Source: Streptomyces sp. MMG1533
GTDB taxonomy: Bacteria; Actinomycetota; Actinomycetes; Streptomycetales; Streptomycetaceae
Length of the DNA stretch: 64,000 nucleotides
NCBI RefSeq assembly: GCF_001279775.1
Contig: NZ_LGDG01000063.1
Location: 1-64,000 of the forward strand
Reading direction: 5' to 3'
Both the position numbers and the translations under genes were made by a program. The notes under the pieces were generated by a model that was not told the origin of the DNA, did no database searches, and saw only the letters and a list, made by a program, of their open reading frames with translations. Shown here one piece after another: positions 42,428 through 51,556 of this stretch (position 1 is its first letter; each line of letters starts with the position of its first letter).

Positions 42428-43971
42428 GCCTGCGCTCACGGTTCGCGCTCGCCTTCGCCGCCGTCGGCGCGGTGGTGGCGACGGCGGTGGGTGTGCTGAG
42501 CTACTACGCCGCCTCCGACCGCGTCCTCGCGGAGATCGACCGGTCGCTGCGGTCGGCGACCCAGACCCTGGCGCGCGCCCAGGAGCAGGATCAGGAACCG
42601 GCCCTTGACGACACGGTCACCCGGGCCCCGGACCTCTTCCCCGGGCCGGACCGGCCCGGCCCGGGGGACGAGGAGGAACCGCAGCCGACCCTGCAGGCCG
42701 TGTCCCGTGACGGCACGCCCACCCATCTCGGCGGCCCGCCCGTGCCGTTGCCGGTGTCCGACATCACGCGTGTCCTGGCCGCCTCCGGCGAAGCCGGACA
42801 GTCGGACACCGCCGAGATCGTCGTGGACGGCCACACCTATCGTCGGCTGGCCACGGCGCTGGGCGGGGACCGCGGGGCCTTGCAGGTGGCCGTCCAGGTC
42901 GACCAGACGCACTATGTGCTGGGCGGCATGGCCAGGGAGATCGCGGCGGTCAGCGGCGCGGTCATGCTCGTCGCGGCGGGCGCGGGCCGGCTGCTCGCGG
43001 GGCGCATCACCCGGCGCCTGGCCCGGTTGACGGAGGTCACCGAGGAGGTGAGCGCCGACGGCCGAGTCGTCTTGGACGGTGCGGGCCTGGTGGGCGGGCG
43101 CGACGAAGTGGGGCGGCTGTCCGCGTCGTTCAGCAGGATGCTCGCCCGTATCGTCGCCGCCCGTGCGGCCCAGGAACGGCTGGTGCACGACGTCGCCCAT
43201 GAGCTGCGGACCCCACTCACCAGCCTGCTCACCAACGCCACCGTGTTGCGCCGCGCCACCGAGCTGTCCCCGGACGCCCGCGACCGGCTCCTCGACGACG
43301 TCGAGGGCGAGACGCGCGAGCTCGGCCACCTGGTCGACGAGCTTGTCGAGCTGGCCCTGGCCCAGGGCCGTCAGGAGGCCGAGGAACCCGTGGAGCTGGC
43401 CGAGGTGGCCCGTCGCGCGGCGCGGCGCGTGTATCGGCGTACCGGCCGCCTGGTCCACATCGACGCCGACGGATCCGTGGTCCGCGGCCGCCCTCAGGGA
43501 CTCGAACGCGCGGTGGGCAACCTGCTGGAGAACGCCGCCAAGTTCGACCCCGAGGGCAGCGAACCCATCGAGGTGCGCATTCAGCGGGGCCAAATCACCG
43601 TCTCGGACCGCGGACCGGGCATCGCCGGCAACGACATCGCCCACGTCTTCGACCGGTTCTATCGGGCCGACACCGCCCGCAGCCTGCCCGGGTCCGGACT
43701 CGGCCTCGCCATTGTCCGCGACGTCGCCGAGACCCACGGCGGCACCGTGTTCGCGGGTGCCCGATCCGGGGGCGGGACCGCGATCGGCTTCAGTGTGGAG
43801 GGATCACGTCTCCTGTTGGGGCCCCGTGCCGATTCCGGCCCCGGCTCCGGGCCCGGCACCGATTCGGGCTCCAGCCCCGGCTCCGGCACCGATTGCGGCC
43901 CCGAGTCCGGCTCGACGACGACTCCCGCAAGCGGCGGACCGCAGCAGGCGGACGACGGGCGGGTTCGGTGA
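42424..43971 (+). CDS. HAMP-containing sensor histidine kinase with Ser/Gly-rich tail
   Basis: 515 aa from ATG 42424, coupled to the regulator (ATGA). TM1 at about 8-28, an extracytoplasmic sensor domain to about 170, TM2 at about 172-192, HAMP, then H259 in VHDVAHELRTPLTSLL, N-box AVGNLLENAAKF, DRGPGIA and GSGLGLAI. The last ~40 residues are a Ser/Gly/Pro/Asp repeat-like tail with no domain. It phosphorylates the upstream OmpR-type partner. The signal is unknown; an envelope or metal stress is suggested by the divergent neighbours. Confidence 0.93.
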   Translation: MSLRSRFALAFAAVGAVVATAVGVLSYYAASDRVLAEIDRSLRSATQTLARAQEQDQEPALDDTVTRAPDLFPGPDRPGPGDEEEPQPTLQAVSRDGTPTHLGGPPVPLPVSDITRVLAASGEAGQSDTAEIVVDGHTYRRLATALGGDRGALQVAVQVDQTHYVLGGMAREIAAVSGAVMLVAAGAGRLLAGRITRRLARLTEVTEEVSADGRVVLDGAGLVGGRDEVGRLSASFSRMLARIVAARAAQERLVHDVAHELRTPLTSLLTNATVLRRATELSPDARDRLLDDVEGETRELGHLVDELVELALAQGRQEAEEPVELAEVARRAARRVYRRTGRLVHIDADGSVVRGRPQGLERAVGNLLENAAKFDPEGSEPIEVRIQRGQITVSDRGPGIAGNDIAHVFDRFYRADTARSLPGSGLGLAIVRDVAETHGGTVFAGARSGGGTAIGFSVEGSRLLLGPRADSGPGSGPGTDSGSSPGSGTDCGPESGSTTTPASGGPQQADDGRVR

Positions 43972-43981
43972 AGGACGGCAT

Positions 43982-44428
43982 TCACGGTGGCTTCGGAGCC
44001 CGTGGCTTCGGAGCCCGCTTCCTCGGCACCGCGACAGCACCGGACGCGACGACCCTGAGGAGGCGGCGGAAGGTGGAGCACTCCATGTGGCTCGGTGCGG
44101 GGCAGGCGGCGGCGTGCCGTAGGGAGTCACGCAGAACGCCGAGTTCGCGGATCGTCCTGTCCAGCTCCTCCGCCTTGGCCGCGAGCATCTGCCGGTCGAT
44201 GCGGGGTTGTCCGTCCGGCGCGAACATGCGCGCGATCTCGTCGAGCGAGAAACCGGCCGTGCGCCCCGCCGCGATCAGCGCCAGACGCTCCAGCACGCCG
44301 GGATCGTACTGACGGCGCAGGCCCCGCCTGCCGATCGAGGTGATCAGGCCCTTCTCCTCGTAGAAACGCAGCGTCGAGGCGGGAACCCCGGCGCGGTGCG
44401 CCACCTCGGCGATGTCCAGATCTGTCAT
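43982..44428 (-). CDS. MerR-family regulator with C-terminal cysteine pair
   Basis: 148 aa from ATG 44428. Winged HTH IAEVAHRAGVPASTLRFYEE followed by KGLITSIGRRGLRRQY, a dimerisation helix AAKAEELDRTIRELGVLRDSL, and a cysteine pair in CPAPSHMEC. The Cys pair resembles thiol/metal-sensing MerR proteins (SoxR/CueR relatives), but a full SoxR Fe-S cluster motif is missing. It is divergent from a methyltransferase gene with a perfect dyad between them, so auto- and co-regulation are likely. Confidence 0.88.
   Translation of the reverse strand: MTDLDIAEVAHRAGVPASTLRFYEEKGLITSIGRRGLRRQYDPGVLERLALIAAGRTAGFSLDEIARMFAPDGQPRIDRQMLAAKAEELDRTIRELGVLRDSLRHAAACPAPSHMECSTFRRLLRVVASGAVAVPRKRAPKPRAPKPP
43987..44016. 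repeat. Two exact 15-bp direct copies at the 3' end of the MerR gene
   Basis: gtggcttcggagccc is repeated head to tail (43987-44001, 44002-44016), giving the tail KPRAPKP of the MerR protein. Confidence 0.85.
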
Positions 44429-44432
44429 CCTC

Positions 44433-44460
44433 TTGACCTCAAGTCGACTTGAAGTAGGAC
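44433..44460. promoter_or_regulatory. MerR-type promoter dyad between MerR and methyltransferase genes
   Basis: ttgacc (44433-44438) is followed by tcaagtcgacttga (44439-44452), a perfect 14-bp palindrome of the kind MerR dimers bind inside the promoter spacer. A good -10 is not obvious. Confidence 0.6.
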
Positions 44461-44502
44461 GGTGTCATCTCCGACCGGGCAAGGCAAGCACAGGAGTCGA
44501 AC

Positions 44503-45384
44503 ATGGACATCACGCGCAGGACCGAAGACGAACAAGCGGCCCGTTGGAACGGGCCCGCCGGCCACGCCTGGGTCGCGGCCCAGGCAGTGCTGGACGAGAT
44601 GCTCAGCCCCTTCGAAGACCTACTCGTCGAAGCGGTCCTCGCCGACCACGGGCGCCACGTGCTCGACGTCGGCTGCGGCACGGGCGGCACCACGCTGGCC
44701 GTCGCGCGGCGGTTGGGCGCGGCGGGGCGCTGCGTCGGCATCGACATTTCCGAACCGGTGATCACCGCTGCCCGGGAACGTGCCGAGCAGGCGGGCACTC
44801 CGGTGTCCTTCATCCACGCCGACGCACAGGATCACGCGTTCGAACCTGCCACCTTCGACACCATCATTTCGCGCTTCGGAGTCATGTTCTTCAACGACTC
44901 CGTCCGAGCCTTCACGAACCTGCGGCGTGCCGCGAGGGACGACGCCAAGCTCCGCTGCATCACGTGGCGCACCCCCGCTGAGAATCCGTTCATGACGACG
45001 GCCGAACGCGCCGCGGCACCGATCCTGCCGAACCTCCCCGCCCGCCGACCGGACGAGCCGGGGCAGTTCGCCTTCGCGGACCCGGACAGGATCCACCGCA
45101 TCCTGACGGAGAGCGGCTGGACCGGGATCGACATCCGGCCGATCGACGTGACCTGCACCCTGCCCGAGACGGAGCTGGTCGGCTACTTCACCCGGCTCGG
45201 TCCAGTCGGTCAGGTGCTGCGCGAGGCGGACGAGCAGACCCGCGCACAGGTCGTCGCGACGGTCCGGGCCGCCTTCGACACCTATGTGCAGGGCACGGAA
45301 GTCCGCTTCACCGCTGCCTGCTGGATGATCGGCGCCCGAGCATCGTCCGCGTCAGGGGCGGTGAAGGACACGGCCACCACCTGA
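44503..45384 (+). CDS. Class I SAM-dependent methyltransferase
   Basis: 293 aa. Motif I VLDVGCGTGGTTLA, motif II GIDISEPVI, ADAQDHAFEPATFDTIISRFGVMFF for motifs III-IV. The C-terminal half (ITWRTPAENPFMTTAERAA, GYFTRLGPVGQVL) is the kind often next to MerR regulators in Streptomyces. Substrate unknown. Divergent from a MerR gene across a shared dyad; it may modify or detoxify a compound sensed by that regulator. Confidence 0.85.
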   Translation: MDITRRTEDEQAARWNGPAGHAWVAAQAVLDEMLSPFEDLLVEAVLADHGRHVLDVGCGTGGTTLAVARRLGAAGRCVGIDISEPVITAARERAEQAGTPVSFIHADAQDHAFEPATFDTIISRFGVMFFNDSVRAFTNLRRAARDDAKLRCITWRTPAENPFMTTAERAAAPILPNLPARRPDEPGQFAFADPDRIHRILTESGWTGIDIRPIDVTCTLPETELVGYFTRLGPVGQVLREADEQTRAQVVATVRAAFDTYVQGTEVRFTAACWMIGARASSASGAVKDTATT

Positions 45385-45427
45385 GCGGTGGTTGTCGCCT
45401 CGCTGCCGTCACACCGTCGGCGAGCGG

Positions 45428-45444
45428 TCACGAAACTTTCGTGA
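45428..45444 (+). promoter_or_regulatory. Perfect palindrome TCACGAAACTTTCGTGA upstream of the ThuA operon
   Basis: 17 nt, perfect around a central C, 129 nt before the ThuA start. Its core CGAAACTTTCG is identical to the inverted repeat I recall from Streptomyces xylanase promoters (LacI/BxlR-type control). Confidence 0.7.
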
Positions 45445-45572
45445 ACCCGGGGAGCCTTTCCCGAGCGCCGGAGCCTGGCGCATCCTGTGGTCCGTGGTGC
45501 TGCCCACATCCGAGGCCGTGAACGCGGAGACGGCGCCGTTCTACCGGGGCGACGGCCCCATGAAGGAACCAG

Positions 45573-46283
45573 ATGACGCGGAAGAAGGCCCTGGTGGTCC
45601 GAGGCGGATGGGAGGGACACGAGCCGATCCGGGCCACGGAGCTGTTCCTGCCCTTTCTGCGCGGCAGTGGATACACCGTCCGGATCGAGGAGTCGACCGA
45701 TGTCTATGCCGACGCCGCCGAGATGGCCGGCACCGACCTCGTGGTGCAGTGCGTCACGATGTCGGAGATCACCGCCGAGCAACTGTCGGGACTGACCACG
45801 GCCGTCGCGGCCGGCACCGGCTTCACCGGCTGGCACGGCGGCATCGCCGACTCGTTCCGTGCCTCATCCGACTATCTCCACCTGGTGGGAGGCCAGTTCG
45901 CGACGCACCCGGGCAAGGAGCCGTGCGAGCGCCGGGGCGACGCGGAGGACAACTACCTGCCGCACGTCGTCGACATCACCGAGCTCGGCCGCGCGCACCC
46001 CATCACCGCGGGCCTCCAGAACTTCGAGCTGCACACCGAGCAGTACTGGGTGCTCCACGACGACCTGTGCGACGTCCTGGCCACCACCACCCATCCCACC
46101 CGGCCGTGGCAGCCCTGGCACCGGCCGGTCAGCTCGCCGGCGGTCTGGACCCGTCGGTGGGGTGCCGGGCGCATCGTGGTGACGACACCGGGGCACAGCC
46201 TCGACGTGCTCGAGAACCCCACCGTCCGCACCATCATCGAAAGGGGCATGCTGTGGGCGACGCGCACCGCATCGGCGTCGTAG
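45573..46283 (+). CDS. ThuA-like (trehalose-utilisation) family protein
   Basis: 236 aa, with aaggaacc at about 45562. The fold is the class I glutamine-amidotransferase-like ThuA type: ALVVRGGWEGHEP at strand 1, GTGFTGWHGGIADSF, GGQFATHPG, HPITAGLQNFELHTEQY, and VVTTPGHSLDVL. Family members are seen with sugar dehydrogenases and are thought to work on disaccharide or keto-sugar intermediates; no direct reaction is established. It overlaps the following Gfo/Idh/MocA gene by 31 nt and shares a leader holding a perfect CGAAACTTTCG palindrome. Confidence 0.85.
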   Translation: MTRKKALVVRGGWEGHEPIRATELFLPFLRGSGYTVRIEESTDVYADAAEMAGTDLVVQCVTMSEITAEQLSGLTTAVAAGTGFTGWHGGIADSFRASSDYLHLVGGQFATHPGKEPCERRGDAEDNYLPHVVDITELGRAHPITAGLQNFELHTEQYWVLHDDLCDVLATTTHPTRPWQPWHRPVSSPAVWTRRWGAGRIVVTTPGHSLDVLENPTVRTIIERGMLWATRTASAS

Positions 46284-47380
46284 GTCTCGGGGTCATCTCC
46301 CGCGCGTACCTGGACACTCTCCTCGGCCATCCCGCCGTGCGCGTCACCGCGGTCGCCGACCTCGACGCCTCCCGGTCGGCCGCGGTCGCCGCCGAACTGC
46401 CCGGCGTCGAGGCGCTGACCGTCGAGGAGTTGCTGAGCAGCCCGGACGTGGACACGGTGCTGAACCTCACCGTCCCCGCGGCCCACGCCGAGATCGCCCT
46501 CGGCGCCATCGGTCACGGGAAGCACGTCTACGGGGAGAAGCCGCTGGCCGCCACACTCCTCGAAGCCCACGCCGTCACGGAGGCCGCCGCGAAGGCGGGA
46601 GTCGGTGTGGGGTGCGCGCCGGACACCGTCCTGGGCACCGGGATCCAGACGGCTCGGGCGGCTGTGGAGGCGGGGCACATCGGACGTCCCCTGTTCGCCT
46701 CGGCCGCGATGATCACCCCGGGACACGAACGCTGGCATCCCCACCCCGACTTCTACTACACCACCGGGGGTGGCCCCCTGCTGGACATGGGGCCGTACTA
46801 CCTCGCGTCCCTGGTCCACCTGCTGGGACCTGTGCGTGCCGTGATCGGGACGTCCAGCCGGCTCCGCGCCGAGCGTGTCATCGGCTCCGGCCCGCGCGCG
46901 GGTGAGCGGATACCGGTCGAGGTGGACAGTCATGTCTCCGGTGTGCTCGAGCACGTGGACGGGACCCTGACGACGATCACGACGAGCTTCGACGGCGTGG
47001 CCACAACGGCGGCGCCGATCGAGGTCCACGGCGAGAGGGGGACGCTCACGGTTCCGGACCCGAACTGCTTCGACGGCGAGGTACGGCTCTTCGAACTCGG
47101 CGACACGCACTGGCGCACGCTCCCGCCGTCGGCCGGCTACGTCGGCGGCGCACGGGGCATCGGCCTGCTCGACTTCATCGGCGCCGACGGGCAGCGGGCG
47201 CCTCGCGCGAGCGGCGATCTCGCCCTGCACGTGCTGGAGGCGATGAGCGCCCTCCTGCGCTCGTCGGCCGAGGGGCGACGTATCGAGCTGACGACGTCGA
47301 CGGCGCCGCCCGTTCCCGTTCCGCTGACGGCCGCCGAGGAGTGGAGAGGACGCTCCGCCCGCCGACCCACGTCGCCGTGA
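46253..47380 (+). CDS. Gfo/Idh/MocA-family NAD(P)-dependent oxidoreductase
   Basis: 375 aa from GTG 46253 (aaagggg upstream), inside the ThuA gene end. Rossmann IGVVGLGVISRAYLDTL, then LTVPAAHAEIALGAIGHGKHV then YGEKPLA with the conserved EKP lysine, and a C-terminal sheet domain with HPHPDFYYTTGGGPLLDMGP. This family oxidises or reduces sugars, inositols or their amino derivatives. Paired with ThuA, it likely converts a disaccharide or glycoside at one OH group. A short hairpin gtgcggc-N5-gccgcac (47401-47419) follows. Confidence 0.88.
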   Translation: MGDAHRIGVVGLGVISRAYLDTLLGHPAVRVTAVADLDASRSAAVAAELPGVEALTVEELLSSPDVDTVLNLTVPAAHAEIALGAIGHGKHVYGEKPLAATLLEAHAVTEAAAKAGVGVGCAPDTVLGTGIQTARAAVEAGHIGRPLFASAAMITPGHERWHPHPDFYYTTGGGPLLDMGPYYLASLVHLLGPVRAVIGTSSRLRAERVIGSGPRAGERIPVEVDSHVSGVLEHVDGTLTTITTSFDGVATTAAPIEVHGERGTLTVPDPNCFDGEVRLFELGDTHWRTLPPSAGYVGGARGIGLLDFIGADGQRAPRASGDLALHVLEAMSALLRSSAEGRRIELTTSTAPPVPVPLTAAEEWRGRSARRPTSP

Positions 47381-47400
47381 CGCCGTGGAGCCGGACCGGC

Positions 47401-47419
47401 GTGCGGCGACGGGCCGCAC
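47401..47419. terminator. Short hairpin between convergent Gfo/Idh/MocA and OppF-type genes
   Basis: gtgcggc/gccgcac arms of 7 nt with a 5-nt loop, in the 115-nt gap between two converging stop codons. Confidence 0.45.
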
Positions 47420-47495
47420 CACCGGGGGCGCTCCTGCCGGTCCGAGCGACAAGGTGCCGGACATGTGTGTGGGGGAGTCCCTTGTGGTTCCGCAG

Positions 47496-48524
47496 TCAGA
47501 CGGCCAGTGGGTAGTGGCAGGCGGCGTGACGGCCGGACGCCGTGGGTGTGAGTCGGGGGCGCTCCAGGGCGCAGCGCTCGCGGGCGTAGGGGCAGCGGGT
47601 GCGGAAGGGGCAGCCCGTCGGCTTGTCCACCGGGTTGGGTACTTCGCCGGTGAGGACGATGCGTTCCCTGGGCGGTGCGTGGGTGCCGTCGTCGATGTCC
47701 GGGACCGCGGACAGCAGTGCCTGCGTGTAGGGGTGGGCGGGGGCCTCGTACAGCGCCTCCGTCTCGGCCAGTTCGACGATCTCACCGAGGTACATGACCG
47801 CGATCCGGTCCGACACGTGCCGGACCACGCCGAGGTCGTGGGCGATGAAGACATAGGTGAGCGCGAACTCCTCCTGGAGATCGGCGAAGAGGTTCAGTAC
47901 CTGGGCCTGGATCGACACGTCGAGGGCGGACACCGGTTCGTCGGCGACGATCAGCTTCGGAGCGGTGGCCAGGGCCCGGGCGATACCGATGCGCTGGCGC
48001 TGCCCACCGGAGAACTCGTGCGGATAGCGCTCCAGATGCGCCGCGGCCAGTCCTACGACGTCGAAGAGCTCGGCGACTCGGCGGCGTACCGAGGCCGCGT
48101 CCCCGTAGCGGTGCACGAGCAGCGGTTCCGCCACGATGTCCCCGGCGCGGCGGCGGGGGTTGAGCGAGGCCTGCGGGTCCTGGAAGACCAGCTGCATGCC
48201 CGGACGTACCGGCCGCAGCCGGCGGGCGGAGAGAGCGGTGATGTCCTGTCCGTCGAACTCGACCCGGCCGCCCGTGAGTTCGGTGAGTCGGACCAGACAG
48301 CGGCCCAGGGTGGACTTGCCGCAGCCCGACTCGCCGACGATGCCGAGGGTTTCGCCGGTGCGGACCTCGAGTGACACTCCGTCCACGGCGCGCAGCACCC
48401 GGCGGCGCCGGGACAGTGTGTCCGCGCGCAGGGGGTAGTGCTTGGTGACGTCCGTGGCGCGCAGCAGGACGTCGCCACCGGGAGGCGCACCCTTGGCCAC
48501 TGCCACCATGTCCTGTGCCGTCAC
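47496..48524 (-). CDS. Peptide ABC importer ATPase, OppF type (second system)
   Basis: 342 aa from GTG 48524, coupled by GTGA to the OppD-type gene. Walker [23 protein letters not shown], signature [25 protein letters not shown] and the C-terminal [17 protein letters not shown]ys motif. It is the last gene of a six-gene leftward operon and convergent to the Gfo gene. Energises the permease pair encoded upstream in the same operon. Confidence 0.92.
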   Translation of the reverse strand: MTAQDMVAVAKGAPPGGDVLLRATDVTKHYPLRADTLSRRRRVLRAVDGVSLEVRTGETLGIVGESGCGKSTLGRCLVRLTELTGGRVEFDGQDITALSARRLRPVRPGMQLVFQDPQASLNPRRRAGDIVAEPLLVHRYGDAASVRRRVAELFDVVGLAAAHLERYPHEFSGGQRQRIGIARALATAPKLIVADEPVSALDVSIQAQVLNLFADLQEEFALTYVFIAHDLGVVRHVSDRIAVMYLGEIVELAETEALYEAPAHPYTQALLSAVPDIDDGTHAPPRERIVLTGEVPNPVDKPTGCPFRTRCPYARERCALERPRLTPTASGRHAACHYPLAV

Positions 48525-49567
48525 GACGCCGCCTCCGTGTCCATGTCCGTTGCCTCGTCGGCCGCCGCGCGCGCCGTCAGGCGCAGCGACGCCCGGTCTT
48601 CGGTCGGCAGCCAGCAGGCGTCGCGGTGTGCGGCGTCGCCGTTGCCCGCGGCCAGCGCGGGCCGCTCCTCGCACCGGTCGTGACGCAGCCGGCAGCGCGG
48701 CGCGAACGCGCAGCCCTCCGGAAGGCTGCCGGGCGAGACGGGCAGACCCGCGATGGTGGGCAGCCGCCGCAGCCGGGGGCCGCCGACGCGGGGCACCGAG
48801 TCGAGCAGGCCCCAGGTGTACGGGTGGCGCGGGCCGTGGAACACCGCCCGGCGCGGACCGTCCTCGGCCGCCCGGCCGCCGTACATGACCAGGACCCGGT
48901 CGGCGATCTGGGAGATCACGCCCATGTCGTGCGTGATGAGCACCACCGCCGAGCCGCGCGCGTTGAGCTCGCGCATCAGGTCGAGGATCTGCGCCTGGAC
49001 GGTCACGTCGAGCGCCGTGGTCGGTTCGTCGGCGATCAGCAGCGAGGGGCTGCAGGAGAGGGCCATCGCGATGACCGCGCGCTGACGCATGCCGCCGGAG
49101 AACTCGTGCGGGTAGGCGTTCACCCGCGAGGCCGCGTCGGGGATGCCGACGTCGGAGAGCAGCCGGACGGCGCGGGCGTGTGCCTCCTTGCGGGACACCT
49201 GCTCGTGCGCCCGTATCTGCTCGGCGATCTGCCAACCCACGGTGTACACGGGGGTCAGCGCGGTCATCGGGTCCTGGAAGACCATGGCGATCTCCCGGCC
49301 CCGTATCGCGCGCATCTGTTTGTCGGGGAGGGACAGCAAGTCACGCCCGCGGAAGAGGGCTTGGCCCGAGACGGTCACGTTCGGGTTGGTCAGCAGTCGT
49401 AGCACGGCCAGCATCGACACGCTCTTGCCCGAGCCCGACTCGCCCACCACGCCCAGGACTTCGCCTGGCGACACCGAGAGGGACAGGCCGTCGACGGCGG
49501 TGACCGGGCCCCGGCGGGTTCGGAACGACACCCGCAAGTCGCGTACTTCCAGCAGAGGTTCAGGCAT
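48521..49567 (-). CDS. Peptide ABC importer ATPase, OppD type (second system)
   Basis: 348 aa. Walker [49 protein letters not shown], and [17 protein letters not shown] as the C-terminal cysteine motif. It overlaps the permease gene before it by 8 nt and the OppF-type gene after it by 4 nt, so all five transport genes are tightly coupled. The Asp/Glu-Ala-rich tail after CWLPTEDRA is unusual but harmless. Confidence 0.93.
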   Translation of the reverse strand: MPEPLLEVRDLRVSFRTRRGPVTAVDGLSLSVSPGEVLGVVGESGSGKSVSMLAVLRLLTNPNVTVSGQALFRGRDLLSLPDKQMRAIRGREIAMVFQDPMTALTPVYTVGWQIAEQIRAHEQVSRKEAHARAVRLLSDVGIPDAASRVNAYPHEFSGGMRQRAVIAMALSCSPSLLIADEPTTALDVTVQAQILDLMRELNARGSAVVLITHDMGVISQIADRVLVMYGGRAAEDGPRRAVFHGPRHPYTWGLLDSVPRVGGPRLRRLPTIAGLPVSPGSLPEGCAFAPRCRLRHDRCEERPALAAGNGDAAHRDACWLPTEDRASLRLTARAAADEATDMDTEAAS

Positions 49568-50525
49568 GACGTGCCCTCGGGTCGAGTCGCGCGTACAGGA
49601 TGTCCACCAGTGCGTTGGCGAGGACCACGAAGAACGCCGCGTACAGGACGGTCCCCATGATCACGGGCAGGTCGAGGTTCTGCAGGGCGTCGAAGGTGAG
49701 CTTGCCGATGCCGGGCAGGCCGAAGACCACCTCGGTGAGCAGCGCCGCGCCGCCCACGAGGGCGCCGAAGTCCAGGCCGAACAACGACACGATCGGGATC
49801 AGCGAGCAGCGCAGGGCGTGGCGGACGAGGATCCGGCGCTCGGACAGGCCCTTGGCCCGCGCGGTGCGGACGTAGTCCTCGTTCAGCGCGGTGACGACCT
49901 CGCCGCGCAGCAGCCGGGCGTAGATCCCGGCGTACAGCAGTGCCAGGGTCAGCCAGGGGAAGAGGAGGTGCAGTGCCCACTGGCCCGGGTGGCTCAGCCC
50001 GACGTATCCGGGTGGCGGCACCCAGGAGAACACCGAGTCGTGCAACTGCTTCTGGGTGACGAGGTTGACGACCTCGCCGAGCCAGTAGGCCGGCAGCGAG
50101 ACGCCGACCACGCCGACCAGCATGATCAGCGGATCGGCGGCCTTGCCGCGGAAGGTCGCCGCGGCCGTGCCCATGAGGATGCCGGCCGTCATCCAGATCA
50201 GCGCCGCACCGATGACGAGCGACAGGGTGACGGGGGTGGCCTGCACTATCTGCGGAATGACGCGGGAGCCGCGGTTGACGAACGACTCCAGGTCCCGGTC
50301 GACGAGCAGATGACGCATCATCAGCAGATAGCGGATCGGCATCGGCCGGTCGAGGCCGAAGGAGTGCCGTACTTGGGCGAGCGTGGCCGGGTCGGCGTTG
50401 CGTCCCGCGATGCGGGCCGCGGGATCGACTCCCGGGGTGGCGAAGAAGATCAGGAACACCAGGACGCTGATGGCGAACATCACCAGCAGGGCCGAGGCGA
50501 AGCGTCTGAGCGCGAAGTAGAGCAT
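49560..50525 (-). CDS. Peptide ABC importer permease, DppB type (second system)
   Basis: 321 aa from ATG 50525. Begins MLYFALRRFASALLVMFAIS, a DppB TM1, with a long external loop holding NADPATLAQVRHSFGLDRPM and an EAA loop NEDYVRTARAKGLSERRILV. It ends [11 protein letters not shown]. It pairs with the DppC-type gene just upstream (5 nt gap). Confidence 0.9.
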   Translation of the reverse strand: MLYFALRRFASALLVMFAISVLVFLIFFATPGVDPAARIAGRNADPATLAQVRHSFGLDRPMPIRYLLMMRHLLVDRDLESFVNRGSRVIPQIVQATPVTLSLVIGAALIWMTAGILMGTAAATFRGKAADPLIMLVGVVGVSLPAYWLGEVVNLVTQKQLHDSVFSWVPPPGYVGLSHPGQWALHLLFPWLTLALLYAGIYARLLRGEVVTALNEDYVRTARAKGLSERRILVRHALRCSLIPIVSLFGLDFGALVGGAALLTEVVFGLPGIGKLTFDALQNLDLPVIMGTVLYAAFFVVLANALVDILYARLDPRARHA

Positions 50526-50530
50526 GAGCG

Positions 50531-51556
50531 TCACACCCCTCCGCGCAGTCGGGCGCTCGGGTCGAGCGCGTCGCGCACGCCGTCGCCCAGCACGTTGAGT
50601 GCCGCCGTGGTCAGTGCGATCAGCAGTCCCGGGGCGATCGTCACGGCGGGGCGGGTGTAGAGCAGTCCCAGACCGTCCTCGATGATCGTGCCCCAGCTGG
50701 CCTCGGGCGGCTGGACGCCGACGGACAGGAAGGACAGGGCCGACTCGGTCAGCATGGCCAGCGCGGTCATCAACGGGACGAACACGATCGCGGTGGGCAG
50801 GACGTTCGGCAGGACCTCCCGGCGCAGGATGCGCAGGGTGGGCGCGCCGGACCCGACGGCCGCCTGGATGTACTCCTTGTTGCGCAGCACGAGGACCTGG
50901 CCGCGCAACGGCCGTGCGATGTACGGCACATAGATCGCCGCGATGATCGCGACCGGCAGCCACAGGCTTCCCGCGTCCACGGTGAGCGGCCCCAGGCGCA
51001 GCCCGTCGGTGAGCAGGACCACCGACAGACAGATGGCCAGCAGATACACCGGAAACGCCCAGACCACATCCAGGATCCGGGAGATGACGGCGTCCACGAC
51101 ACCGCCCGCGTAGCCGGCGACGACTCCGACGGCCGTACCGACCAGGCAGGTCAGCAGAGCCGCGGTGACGCCGATGAACAGGCTCGTACGGCCGCCGTAC
51201 AGCAGGCGCGCCATGACGTCGCGGCCCTGGTTGTCCGCGCCGAGGAAGTAGTGGGCGGGGTCCCAGGTGGGTCCGATGGGCGTGACACCGAGGCCGAGGC
51301 CGGTGCTGCTGGGGGTGAGCACGGGCACGGTCTTCCCGCCGACGACCGTGGTGCCGGAGACGTGGGACTGGAACGGGTCGGTGTGGGCGACGTGGTCCGC
51401 GTACAGCGGAGCGCACAGGCTCGCCAGCACGACGATCAGCAGGACGACGGCCGCGGCCAGCGCAGACCTGTTGCGCAGCAGGTCGGCGCCGGCCGTCCGC
51501 CAGGGGCCCGGCGAGCGCCGGGCCCCGGTCGACGGGTTCGGGAGCGTGCGGCTCAT
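50531..51556 (-). CDS. Peptide ABC importer permease, DppC type (second system)
   Basis: 341 aa from ATG 51556, overlapping the binding-protein stop (ATGA). OppC-type N-terminus, TM1 at about 34-54, then an external loop with PTWDPAHYFLGADNQGRDVM, the family-specific FGTDxxGRD variant, and EAA loop NKEYIQAAVGSGAPT. C-terminal LNVLGDGVRDALDPSARL. Order here (binding protein, C, B, D, F) again differs from the classic A-B-C-D-F. Confidence 0.9.
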   Translation of the reverse strand: MSRTLPNPSTGARRSPGPWRTAGADLLRNRSALAAAVVLLIVVLASLCAPLYADHVAHTDPFQSHVSGTTVVGGKTVPVLTPSSTGLGLGVTPIGPTWDPAHYFLGADNQGRDVMARLLYGGRTSLFIGVTAALLTCLVGTAVGVVAGYAGGVVDAVISRILDVVWAFPVYLLAICLSVVLLTDGLRLGPLTVDAGSLWLPVAIIAAIYVPYIARPLRGQVLVLRNKEYIQAAVGSGAPTLRILRREVLPNVLPTAIVFVPLMTALAMLTESALSFLSVGVQPPEASWGTIIEDGLGLLYTRPAVTIAPGLLIALTTAALNVLGDGVRDALDPSARLRGGV

